Assembly: GCA_003165095.1 (NCBI GenBank)
Contig: PLSH01000200.1
Span: 10,046 to 19,030 of the forward strand
From: Acidobacteriaceae bacterium
Lineage (GTDB): Bacteria > Acidobacteriota > Terriglobia > Terriglobales > Acidobacteriaceae
Length of the DNA stretch: 8,985 bases
Direction: 5' to 3'
Shown piece by piece: positions 1 to 6,745 of this stretch (the first letter of the stretch is position 1; each line of letters opens with the position of its first letter). The notes under the pieces are model-generated. The model ran no database searches. It was not told the origin of the DNA and was given only the letters and a program-made list of their open reading frames with translations. The translations under genes and the position numbers were made by a program.

Positions 1-781
1 CCGCGTCCAGTGCCACGCTGCTCACCAGGGGATTCACATGCCACGCCGACATCAACGCCGCGGCCATGATCCAATGGCCCGTCTCCGAGGGATGAATGCG
101 GTCTGGAGCGATGAGCGGCGCAAGCTCGGGAAACTGCGCCTTCGCCCGCTCCAGCGCATCCATCATGGGATGATGGAAATCTACCACCAAAACATTTTTG
201 TCCCCCGCAGCCTGCATCTGCGCGCCGACGCCGGACACATCGTCCGCAAGTTTGTCGATCATCCGCGAGTAGCCGGGAAACTCGGTGCCATGCGTGATCT
301 CGTCATACGGCGTGGGAGCGATCAGCGTGAGCGCTACGCCCGGATCGGCTTTGCGAAGCGCATCGAGCAGCGCGCGATATCCTTTTTGGAAGTTCGCATC
401 GGTCTCGGAGTTTCCATACCCCCATCCGCCGTCGTTCATGCCCAGCATCACGGTAATCATCGCCGGCTGGAAAGGCTCAACGTCGCGCTGCACGCGCTCA
501 TTCATCCCTCCCGCGTAGCCGCCGTTCACCGTGTCTCCTCCGACGCCCGCATTCACAAAGCGGATGTGCAGCGCCGGATAGCGCGTCACCACAAAGTCCT
601 CAACAAAGCGCGTGTAGAGCCGCTGTGCCGTGATGCTGTCGCCGTAAAACACCACCGTCTCGCCATCCTTCAAAGCGAACTGCTGGCTGTTTGCCGTTGC
701 GCATGCGGCCAGCGCCACAACCGCGCAAACGGCTGAAGCCAGCCATCGTCTCCCCGCCGTTGCCATATCGGATGCGATCAT
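1..781 (-). CDS. SGNH/GDSL-family hydrolase, probable lipoprotein esterase (3' end beyond window)
   Basis: This is a probable exported serine esterase acting on ester groups such as acetyl decorations of a glycan. The substrate is inferred from context only. The 260 visible residues show all the family blocks in order: the nucleophile block FYGDSIT with Ser49, the Gly block NAGVGGDT (77-84), the Asn block GMND (114-117), and the Asp-His block DRIH (227-230). The N-terminus has RR (11-12), a hydrophobic stretch and LAAC (24-27), which fits a lipobox with Cys27. A type I signal peptide is the alternative. The frame is open to the left edge, so any C-terminal extension is unseen. The ATG at 781 overlaps the upstream TGA as ATGA and is preceded by GGAGGG at a 6-nt spacing. 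This supports 781 over the in-frame ATG at 766 and suggests translational coupling with the beta-helix gene. The family call is secure and the substrate is unknown. Confidence 0.9.
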   Translation of the reverse strand, partial: MIASDMATAGRRWLASAVCAVVALAACATANSQQFALKDGETVVFYGDSITAQRLYTRFVEDFVVTRYPALHIRFVNAGVGGDTVNGGYAGGMNERVQRDVEPFQPAMITVMLGMNDGGWGYGNSETDANFQKGYRALLDALRKADPGVALTLIAPTPYDEITHGTEFPGYSRMIDKLADDVSGVGAQMQAAGDKNVLVVDFHHPMMDALERAKAQFPELAPLIAPDRIHPSETGHWIMAAALMSAWHVNPLVSSVALDA

Positions 782-2604
782 TGCGGTCCCTCCGTCGATG
801 CCGGCGCCTGCATCGCTGCAAAGCGCGGAGCGCCCAGCAGCGCGCGCACTGTCCCGCCCAATGTGGCCGCGGTCTGAAAGCCGCGCCACTCATTCAGCAC
901 GCGTCCATCGGATGTCCACAGGCGAATCCGGCTCAAGCTCTGGCCGTTACGGTCAAAGCGGACCGCGCCTGCGTCCAGGTCGAGCAATGCGTTGGCTTCC
1001 GCCACCGCCTCTTCATCTGACAGTTCATGCTTTTCGTGAAGATGCACGGTCACCGCCAGCGCGTCGGGACCGTATTGTGCGGCCAGGTTGCGCAATACCG
1101 TCAACTGCGCGCACGGCCCTGGAGCCAACAGGCCGTCGGCATCCAAAACCAAATCCACCGTGGCATCGAGACGAAGCGCAATCTCTGTTGGCGCGCTGGC
1201 CCATCCTTTTTCAAGCGTGCTTCCCTTTTCAAAGCCGGCAGCCTGCAGTGCAGCAAGCGTGGCTTGCTGCCGGACGCCAAGAGTAAAGCGCGCGTCTCCC
1301 GCGCCGGAATAGCGATAGCTGTTCGCCGCCGGCGCAAACTGCGCGTTGGCGCGATAAAAGAGCGGCGCTTCTGACTCGATCCGGTTGCCGCTGAATGTGA
1401 CCGGCGCATCGCCGCTGTCTCCGTCGTCGATCACGGCCGCGGCCCCGTGTACCGGCGGATTCCAGATCAGCGTGTTGTGCTCCATCCGCAGGCCGCGAAT
1501 CACGCCGCCGTTCCAAGTGTGCAGGTAAATCGCGCCTTGCAGCGCCGAAAGCCGCGGGCTGAGCCCGTTGTCAATGCACAGGTTGTCGCGCACAATGCTG
1601 TCGCTGGTCACATAACCGGCTGCGAATACCGCGATGCAGTAACCCTGCGTGTCATGGGCATAGTTGCCCTCCACCGCGTTACGCGTGTTGTTCCAGTCGA
1701 TGTCGTAGGCGCCGCCGTCCACGCCGGGGCTGTCGGTGAGAAACGCTTCGCTGTTCCGCACTATGCAATCCGTGCAGCTCCATGTCCAGATGGCATTCGG
1801 CGTCCCCGTGCTCTCCGTTGGCTGTTGCCCCGTCAGCCACGCCATGCTGGAATCGATCAGCCCATCACGCACCCGGAACAAAATGATTCCGTCGCCGTAT
1901 ACATCCTCCGCCACGCTGTTGCGGATCACCACATTGCGGTTGTAGCCGTTCTCTTCGGAATAAAAATTCCCCGCGCCCATCATGATTCCGGCCCACTGGT
2001 TGGTGTGCGCGGCCACCACGTTGTCGATCAGCACATTTTCGAATCGCTGCCCTTTCGAGCCGCGCAAAAATACCACCAGCCCGTTGTCCTTGTTCTTCAG
2101 TTCGCCGCCCCGCACATCGTGCACATAAAGGTTGCGCAGCGTGATTCCACTCTGCGTCTTGTCCTGGTCGCCGGTCACCAGCAGCCCGTAGGTATTGCCG
2201 CCGGCGATATCCAGCGAATCCACTTGCCAGTACTCGAGGTTCTTCAGCAGCACCGCCTGTGTGACGTTGCCGCCGGCCACAATCTTCGGGCGCGCGCCCT
2301 GGCCGTACGCCGTCAACCGCACACCAGCAGCAGGATTACCTGAACCGTGCAACGACAAGGCCCCATTGCAGCGTGTGCCGCGCTTCAGCGCCGCCACTTC
2401 GCCAGGATGAAAGAGATGCGCCGAGAGCGCATCGAGCGAGTTCCACGGATGCTTGAGGCTGCCGTCTCCCGCGTCGGCCTGCGAGCAGTCGACGAAGTAC
2501 CGTCCGCCGGCCGCCTGGCCGCTCGCCGCGCGACCGGCCAACAATACCGCCGCGGCCACGGCCAGGACCCCAAACCGCCTCAAATTCTCGCTCGAGCGTG
2601 ACAA
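778..2604 (-). CDS. Secreted right-handed parallel beta-helix protein with thioredoxin-like C-terminal domain
   Basis: This is a probable exported polysaccharide-binding or -cleaving protein of the beta-helix (pectate-lyase-like) superfamily, 608 residues. Residues 1-30 form a signal peptide: basic LRR, then a hydrophobic VLAVAAAVLLAG run ending ASG. An entry region follows, with YFVDCSQ and a PGE...KRGTRCNG segment of the kind that caps such helices. From about 115 to 410 there are repeated rungs with N-x-V/I-I-R-N/D-N signatures. They include a CTDC turn (Cys277, Cys280) and an acidic DGGAYDID (296-303), a candidate metal or catalytic site. Residues about 473-591 resemble a thioredoxin/TlpA fold: APGPC followed by a VLRNLAAQYG helix, and a late RLWTSDGRV strand pair with a RALLG helix. 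The usual CxxC is reduced to Pro495-Gly-Pro-Cys498. The TTG at 2604 was chosen because GGAG lies 6 nt upstream. A TTG at 2625 with weaker GAGA is possible. The gene follows the receptor by 112 nt and overlaps the SGNH gene by 4 nt. Enzyme activity is not assigned. Confidence 0.85.
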   Translation of the reverse strand: MSRSSENLRRFGVLAVAAAVLLAGRAASGQAAGGRYFVDCSQADAGDGSLKHPWNSLDALSAHLFHPGEVAALKRGTRCNGALSLHGSGNPAAGVRLTAYGQGARPKIVAGGNVTQAVLLKNLEYWQVDSLDIAGGNTYGLLVTGDQDKTQSGITLRNLYVHDVRGGELKNKDNGLVVFLRGSKGQRFENVLIDNVVAAHTNQWAGIMMGAGNFYSEENGYNRNVVIRNSVAEDVYGDGIILFRVRDGLIDSSMAWLTGQQPTESTGTPNAIWTWSCTDCIVRNSEAFLTDSPGVDGGAYDIDWNNTRNAVEGNYAHDTQGYCIAVFAAGYVTSDSIVRDNLCIDNGLSPRLSALQGAIYLHTWNGGVIRGLRMEHNTLIWNPPVHGAAAVIDDGDSGDAPVTFSGNRIESEAPLFYRANAQFAPAANSYRYSGAGDARFTLGVRQQATLAALQAAGFEKGSTLEKGWASAPTEIALRLDATVDLVLDADGLLAPGPCAQLTVLRNLAAQYGPDALAVTVHLHEKHELSDEEAVAEANALLDLDAGAVRFDRNGQSLSRIRLWTSDGRVLNEWRGFQTAATLGGTVRALLGAPRFAAMQAPASTEGPQ

Positions 2605-2610
2605 GCAAAG

Positions 2611-2614
2611 CTCC
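2611..2614 (-). promoter_or_regulatory. Ribosome binding site GGAG for the beta-helix gene
   Basis: On the minus strand GGAG stands 6 nt before the TTG at 2604. It gives a compact signal peptide starting MSRSSENLRR. The competing TTG at 2625 has only GAGA at 5 nt. This site is the main reason for preferring the downstream start. Confidence 0.5.
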
Positions 2615-2648
2615 GCGTTGCCCAATAATTTCTCAGCTTTTGTAAGTT

Positions 2649-2683
2649 GCGCAGGGCAGAGGGATCTCCCCTCTGCCTTGCGC
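2649..2683 (-). promoter_or_regulatory. Intercistronic stem-loop between receptor and beta-helix genes
   Basis: In the minus-strand transcript, arm GCGCAAGGCAGAGGG pairs with CCCUCUGCCCUGCGC around a GAGAU loop. That is 14 of 15 positions paired, with a single A/C mismatch splitting 5 and 9 bp. It begins 33 nt after the receptor stop. The sequence after it (AACUUACAAAAG) has no U-tract, so it does not look like a classical intrinsic terminator. By analogy with such intercistronic hairpins, it may protect the receptor mRNA 3' end, serve as a processing site, or attenuate read-through so that the receptor is made in excess over the enzymes. Which of these applies is inference. Confidence 0.7.
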
Positions 2684-2716
2684 GATCGTTGCGCGTCCTT
2701 CGTTCAATATACTTCT

Positions 2717-5700
2717 CTAGAAGTCCAGCCGCACGGCGAACTGTCCTTGCCGTGGGTTGGCCTGTACGCCGAGAATCTCGCCGAAGTCCGCCGCTCCGAT
2801 CGCAGCGCGATTGCCGCCGCATCCCACAATATTGTAGTAGTGACGATTGAACAGGTTGTAGAAGTCCGCGCGAATTGATACCGCGTACTTCCCGTCCGGA
2901 CCCATCCGTTCATTCTTCTGCAGCGTGGAATTCTCGTTGGCCTGCCCTGGGCAGCGCAATGTCCCGTTGGTGGGCGATGGTGGCAGATATCCCGGCGCAG
3001 GATTGCTGGCCACCGACGCCGGCATATAGAAGTTTTTCGGCCCGGGATTCTCGCCCGGTTGGAGCGGCACAAAACCTCCCGGGTTCGAGTGGCGGCCTGC
3101 GTTGGGGTGATACACCGGGTAGATGTTGCCCCACAGCGGCCAGTATGGATTGGACGCGCCCACCGCGAACGGCTGTCCGGTGTAGTAGCTCACCACCCCG
3201 GCTACCGTCCATCCACTCACCAGCCCGGTGACCATGGGATTTTGCGTCGCCAGCCACCGCTGTCCCTTGCCCACCGGAAGCTGGTAGCTCGCAAACCCCT
3301 TGCCCACCAGGGGCAGATCGTAACCGGTCAGCCCATGGGCCGCCTGGCGCATGTTGCCGAAGTCTTGCACGCCGGTGTAGAAGCCGTTGCCTTCCTGCTC
3401 GGCGGAGTAGGAGTTGCTCTCCTGACGCGACCAGTCGAAGCTCATGTCCATGGTCAGGCCCTTGCCGCTGCGCTTCACCACGTCTACCACCATCGAGTCG
3501 TAGAAGTTCTGCCCCAGCGGCAAGCCCACGTACTGCAAGTTGGCATAGTACCAATAAGTGGCCTCGCCGTTGGCCATCTGCGGCAATGGCGCAATCGCCG
3601 CCAGCGCCGGTCCATAAAAGCCCGCATACGGGCACGGCGCGCCGTAGGTAGCAGCTGACGCCGCGGCCGCGCTTGGACAGTAAATGTAGTCGTCATACGG
3701 ATTGATGCCGGGGTTCGCGTTGACCAGATTGAGGAACGTCGAGGCATTCGATTCGTTCCACGCCAGCGCCGTGTCGGTCAGGCGATGGCCTCGGTTGCCC
3801 ACGTACGCAATCTCCAGCCGCGTGTTGGGCGTCAGTTGCTGTTGCACCCCAAAGTTGAATTGCTCGCTGTATCCCAGGCGAAGCGCGCGCGGATCCACTT
3901 CCACCGGAAACGGGTACATGGTCGAGGGGTCCGTGGCCAGGGTCGCCTTGGTCACTGTCCCTGGATAATTTCCGCCGCCGCTGGAATTATCCCAATCGAA
4001 GTTGCTGGCCGCGCTTGATCCCAACTGCGGCGCAAATCCGTCGGGAACGCCGGAAAAGAACGTGACGCCCACCGGATTGAAGATCATGCCGTAGGATGCG
4101 TGCACCACCACGTTGGGCATGAACTGGTAGGAGATGCCGAGCGATGGCCCGTAGTTATTCGCGTACTCGTTTTTCTCAAAGCTGTCACTGCCGTTCTTGG
4201 CAAACACCAGCGATCCCGGAATTCCATAGGGAAGTTGGGGATTATTCACAGTCGGGTCGAAGTTGGCCCAGTTGCCGTTCTTCTCATGGAACCGCGTGTT
4301 GTAGCTCCAGCGCAGCCCCAGGTCCACCGTCAGTTTCGGCGTCATCTTGTAGCTGTCCTGCGCATACAGCGCGATGTCCTTCTGCCGCCCATACAGGTTG
4401 TAGGCCACCGTATCGGTCGCGTTGGTCACCTGGCCCAGCATGTACGTCGCAAAACCAAAGCCGTCGTAGGGATATCCGGGGCCGGCCGTGTTCAGATAGG
4501 AGAAGTTGAAGGAATATGCGCCCGAACCCGAGCGGCTGTCCACCTCGTGGGCTACAAAATCTCCGCCAAAGCTCAGGTTATGCCGCCCCTTGCTCCAGGT
4601 CACCGTGTCGCCGGTGGTGATCACGGCGCCGGAAACATCGCCCTGCCAGCCGTTGCCTATGAAAGTTTCGCCGATGCCCGCCTGGTTGTCCGCGAATGAG
4701 ATCACAGGAAAGTTGTCCGCTCCGTCGTTGCCAAATCCCACTTGGCTATTCCAGTCTCCCGGCGTCGTCGGAATGCTCCCGTTGTCGTCGTAGGCATCCG
4801 TGAAGTTCACAACGTTGAGCAGGTTTGGCGTAAAGGTGTGAGCCTCGCTGAGCCGGAACTGCTGCTGCGTGTATCTCTGAATGCGAGCGTTCGAAAGCGG
4901 CCCGCCGGTCGTGGTTCCCTGTTGCCACACGCCGCCGCCATCGTCCAGCGTGCGCGGCTTGTGATCGTAAATCCAGGAGCCTGAAAGACGGTCCTGATCG
5001 CGCAGAACGTGATCCAGCTTCACCACAAACTCATTCGGCGTCTGGCTGGGCGTGTTCGCCAGCAGCGTTCTCTCGTTGTTCACAAATCCGCCCAGTTCGG
5101 GAGCATAGTTGGCATAGTTGTTATTCACTTTTTGTGCCACTGCGCTCTGCCGGCCCATGGGAATCTCGTTGAGAATGTTGTTGTTCTCGAACACATACGG
5201 TCCGGCAGGCAGGCCTCCGCCACCTGCCGCGCCCGACGTGGTCGGATCGTAGACCATGTCTACCTGCGCCTGCACCAATTGTCCGGTGGTTGTGCCCACC
5301 ATGAGCGGGATTCCCGCGCCGTTGAACCCGGCGCACGGTCCCGCACTGCCTTGGTATGTGCAGAGCGGCGCGCCCATCAGCGCGTTGAAGTTGCCTTGCA
5401 GGAAATCCGCGGTCGGAACGCTCGCGCCGCCTCCGTTGAGCCGGTAGTCGACCCTGTCAAATCTCTCGAAGGTCCCGAAGAAAAAGGTCTTGTTCTTGTG
5501 AATCGGGCCGCCCAGGCTGAATCCGTAGTCCCAACCCCGGTCTTTGGCTTTTCTATCGCCCAGGTTATCGTTGGTCCACGTGTTGGCGTCCAGAATTTCG
5601 TTCAGCCCGTACAGGAACGCCGATCCATGCAGGGCGTTGGTGCCCGACTTCAGGTTGAACGCCATCACGCCGCCGCCGGTAATGCTGCTCTGCGCGTCCA

Positions 5701-6385
5701 GGCCGCTGGTCTCCGCCTGCAGCTCCTGCACCGCTTCCATGCTCGGACCGCCATCCATTGAATCGCCGCGGATGTTCGAAGTGCCCGACGTGCCGTCGAT
5801 GGTGAAATCCTTCGTAAACCACTGCCCGCCGTTCACCACCGCGCCATACGGGGAACTGACCAGTGAATAGCCGGGCGTAATCGCCACCGCGAAATCTTCA
5901 ACAAACCGGCCGCCGCTGTAGATGCTCAGTGGCAGGTCGTTCACCACGTCCGCCTTCATGTTGGTGCCCACCGCTGCCGTGTCCATATCCAGGATCGGCG
6001 CATCGCTGGTCACGGTAACCGATTCGGTGGCTGCGCCGATTTTGAGCGCCGCATTGATGCGTGCCACCTCGGTTGAATTCAAGGTGATGCCCGCGCGCAC
6101 TTGAGTCTCGAACCCGCTCTTCACAAACGCAATGGAATAGGCGCCGGGAAACAGGTTGGGAATCACGTAAATCCCGTCCCCATTCGAGACCGTCCTGGTG
6201 GGTACGTTGGTGCCCACGTTGGTCGCGGTCACTTCCGCGCCCGGAACCAGGGCGCCGGACGTGTCCGTCACGATTCCGGTGATGGTGGCGCGGTTCGCCT
6301 GCCCCCAGCCGGCCTGGCTGCTCAATACAGCCAATACAGCGAAAAGACAAAGGCAATTCAATCCCAATCGCAATGCACGCTTCAT
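2717..6385 (-). CDS. TonB-dependent receptor, Oar-like, with carboxypeptidase-regulatory-like domain
   Basis: This is an outer-membrane active-transport receptor of 1222 residues. It is powered by TonB-ExbBD, and its ligand is probably a carbohydrate, judging by its neighbours. Residues 1-29 are a signal peptide (MKRALRLGLN, hydrophobic run, GWGQA). Residues 32-115 form a CarboxypepD_reg-like beta-sandwich (ATITGIVTDTSGALVPGAEV ... GIYVIPNLFPGAYSI). ESVTVTSDAP (121-130) resembles a TonB box. The plug spans about 135-255, with DFTIDGTSGTSN and VMAFNLKSGTN. The rest is a 22-strand-type barrel with the usual DLGLRWSYN and LRLGYSEQFNFGVQQQL segments, ending FAVRLDF with the terminal Phe typical of outer-membrane proteins. 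The ATG at 6385 has AAAGGAG just upstream. The frame stays open to 6526, but that extension lies over the promoter and operator and is not credible. It is the first gene of the proposed operon. No SusD partner is adjacent, as is usual for this receptor type. Confidence 0.93.
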   Translation of the reverse strand: MKRALRLGLNCLCLFAVLAVLSSQAGWGQANRATITGIVTDTSGALVPGAEVTATNVGTNVPTRTVSNGDGIYVIPNLFPGAYSIAFVKSGFETQVRAGITLNSTEVARINAALKIGAATESVTVTSDAPILDMDTAAVGTNMKADVVNDLPLSIYSGGRFVEDFAVAITPGYSLVSSPYGAVVNGGQWFTKDFTIDGTSGTSNIRGDSMDGGPSMEAVQELQAETSGLDAQSSITGGGVMAFNLKSGTNALHGSAFLYGLNEILDANTWTNDNLGDRKAKDRGWDYGFSLGGPIHKNKTFFFGTFERFDRVDYRLNGGGASVPTADFLQGNFNALMGAPLCTYQGSAGPCAGFNGAGIPLMVGTTTGQLVQAQVDMVYDPTTSGAAGGGGLPAGPYVFENNNILNEIPMGRQSAVAQKVNNNYANYAPELGGFVNNERTLLANTPSQTPNEFVVKLDHVLRDQDRLSGSWIYDHKPRTLDDGGGVWQQGTTTGGPLSNARIQRYTQQQFRLSEAHTFTPNLLNVVNFTDAYDDNGSIPTTPGDWNSQVGFGNDGADNFPVISFADNQAGIGETFIGNGWQGDVSGAVITTGDTVTWSKGRHNLSFGGDFVAHEVDSRSGSGAYSFNFSYLNTAGPGYPYDGFGFATYMLGQVTNATDTVAYNLYGRQKDIALYAQDSYKMTPKLTVDLGLRWSYNTRFHEKNGNWANFDPTVNNPQLPYGIPGSLVFAKNGSDSFEKNEYANNYGPSLGISYQFMPNVVVHASYGMIFNPVGVTFFSGVPDGFAPQLGSSAASNFDWDNSSGGGNYPGTVTKATLATDPSTMYPFPVEVDPRALRLGYSEQFNFGVQQQLTPNTRLEIAYVGNRGHRLTDTALAWNESNASTFLNLVNANPGINPYDDYIYCPSAAAASAATYGAPCPYAGFYGPALAAIAPLPQMANGEATYWYYANLQYVGLPLGQNFYDSMVVDVVKRSGKGLTMDMSFDWSRQESNSYSAEQEGNGFYTGVQDFGNMRQAAHGLTGYDLPLVGKGFASYQLPVGKGQRWLATQNPMVTGLVSGWTVAGVVSYYTGQPFAVGASNPYWPLWGNIYPVYHPNAGRHSNPGGFVPLQPGENPGPKNFYMPASVASNPAPGYLPPSPTNGTLRCPGQANENSTLQKNERMGPDGKYAVSIRADFYNLFNRHYYNIVGCGGNRAAIGAADFGEILGVQANPRQGQFAVRLDF

Positions 6386-6390
6386 GTGGT

Positions 6391-6397
6391 CTCCTTT
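6391..6397 (-). promoter_or_regulatory. Strong ribosome binding site AAAGGAG of the receptor gene
   Basis: On the minus strand AAAGGAG lies 5 nt before the ATG at 6385. It fixes the start at the methionine that opens a normal signal peptide and excludes the in-frame extension to 6526. Confidence 0.85.
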
Positions 6398-6412
6398 AAA
6401 GCTCGCGGGTTC

Positions 6413-6428
6413 GAGTAAACGTTTGCTC
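6413..6428 (-). promoter_or_regulatory. LacI-family-type palindromic operator
   Basis: The 16-mer GAGTAAACGTTTGCTC is an inverted repeat with 7 of 8 positions matching. Its central AAACGTTT has the CG dyad common in operators of LacI/GalR-family sugar regulators. It sits about 45-60 nt downstream of the predicted transcription start and before the ribosome binding site. A bound repressor would therefore act as a roadblock or with a second site. Carbohydrate-responsive repression of the operon is inferred. No regulator gene is present in the window. Confidence 0.6.
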
Positions 6429-6439
6429 AACTGGCAAAC
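6421..6439 (-). repeat. Inverted repeat overlapping the operator
   Basis: GTTTGC (6421-6426) and GCAAAC (6434-6439) form a 6-bp inverted repeat around a 7-nt loop. It shares its left arm with the right half of the LacI-type palindrome. In the leader RNA it could fold as a small hairpin. It could also be the remnant of a second half-site for the same regulator. Confidence 0.4.
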
Positions 6440-6479
6440 ACACCGTTCGCATTCAAAACCTCTGAATGAGCAACATGCA

Positions 6480-6508
6480 AATCTAAGAGCTATTTCGACC
6501 ACTGTCAA
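6480..6508 (-). promoter_or_regulatory. Sigma-70-type promoter of the receptor operon
   Basis: On the minus strand a perfect -35 TTGACA (6503-6508) and a -10 TAGATT (6480-6485, 4 of 6 matches) are separated by exactly 17 bp. The predicted start near 6473 gives a leader of about 88 nt that carries the LacI-type operator and the ribosome binding site. Confidence 0.75.
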
Positions 6509-6733
6509 GAGCAAAACCGCAACCATTGCGTTAACCGCACATTTTCTGATTTTTGCCTCCCGCGCCAGGCTCTTTTCGCATTGGATAAGACTGAGCGTTC
6601 ACGCTGGGCGGCCTGCCGGCTCTAAGCATGGCTTGTGTCCCCCTTCTTCGCGAGCGCGATATTCTAGGTCTGGTTGACGAATGCCCCCGCTCTTTCGGCA
6701 CAAGACCACGCCACGCTGGCGTCACACATTGCT

Positions 6734-6737
6734 GGAG
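6734..6737 (+). promoter_or_regulatory. Ribosome binding site GGAG of the membrane-protein gene
   Basis: GGAG stands 8 nt before the TTG at 6746. It is better than the signal before the alternative in-frame TTG at 6674, which has only AGG in a TAGGTCTGG context, and so decides the chosen start. Confidence 0.5.
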
Positions 6738-6745
6738 ACTCAATC

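Larger units (their letters stand above)
6386..6745. other. Divergent intergenic region
   Basis: This is a 360-base gap between the receptor and the membrane-protein gene. The left part (6386-6508) holds the receptor's ribosome binding site, operator and promoter. In 6509-6745 I see only a modest plus-strand -10-like TATTCT (6660-6665) without a well-placed -35, and the GGAG site of the membrane-protein gene. No small gene or structured RNA is evident. If the upstream TTG at 6674 is the true start, the gap is 288 bases. Confidence 0.6.

Noticed and set aside
38..736. Plus-strand open frame of 232 codons
   Set aside because: It lies opposite the SGNH gene, is rich in Arg/His/Ala as expected for an antisense shadow in GC-rich DNA, and has no recognisable domain.
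1447..2343. Plus-strand open frame of 298 codons
   Set aside because: It is antisense to the beta-helix gene, which has clear repeats and a signal peptide. The plus-strand translation looks like no protein family.
6386..6526. N-terminal extension of the receptor by 47 codons
   Set aside because: The extension covers the promoter and operator. The ATG at 6385 has a strong ribosome binding site and opens a normal signal peptide.
6674..6679. Plus-strand TTGACG as a -35 element
   Set aside because: No acceptable -10 hexamer occurs 16-18 bp downstream. The TTG here is at most an alternative start codon.
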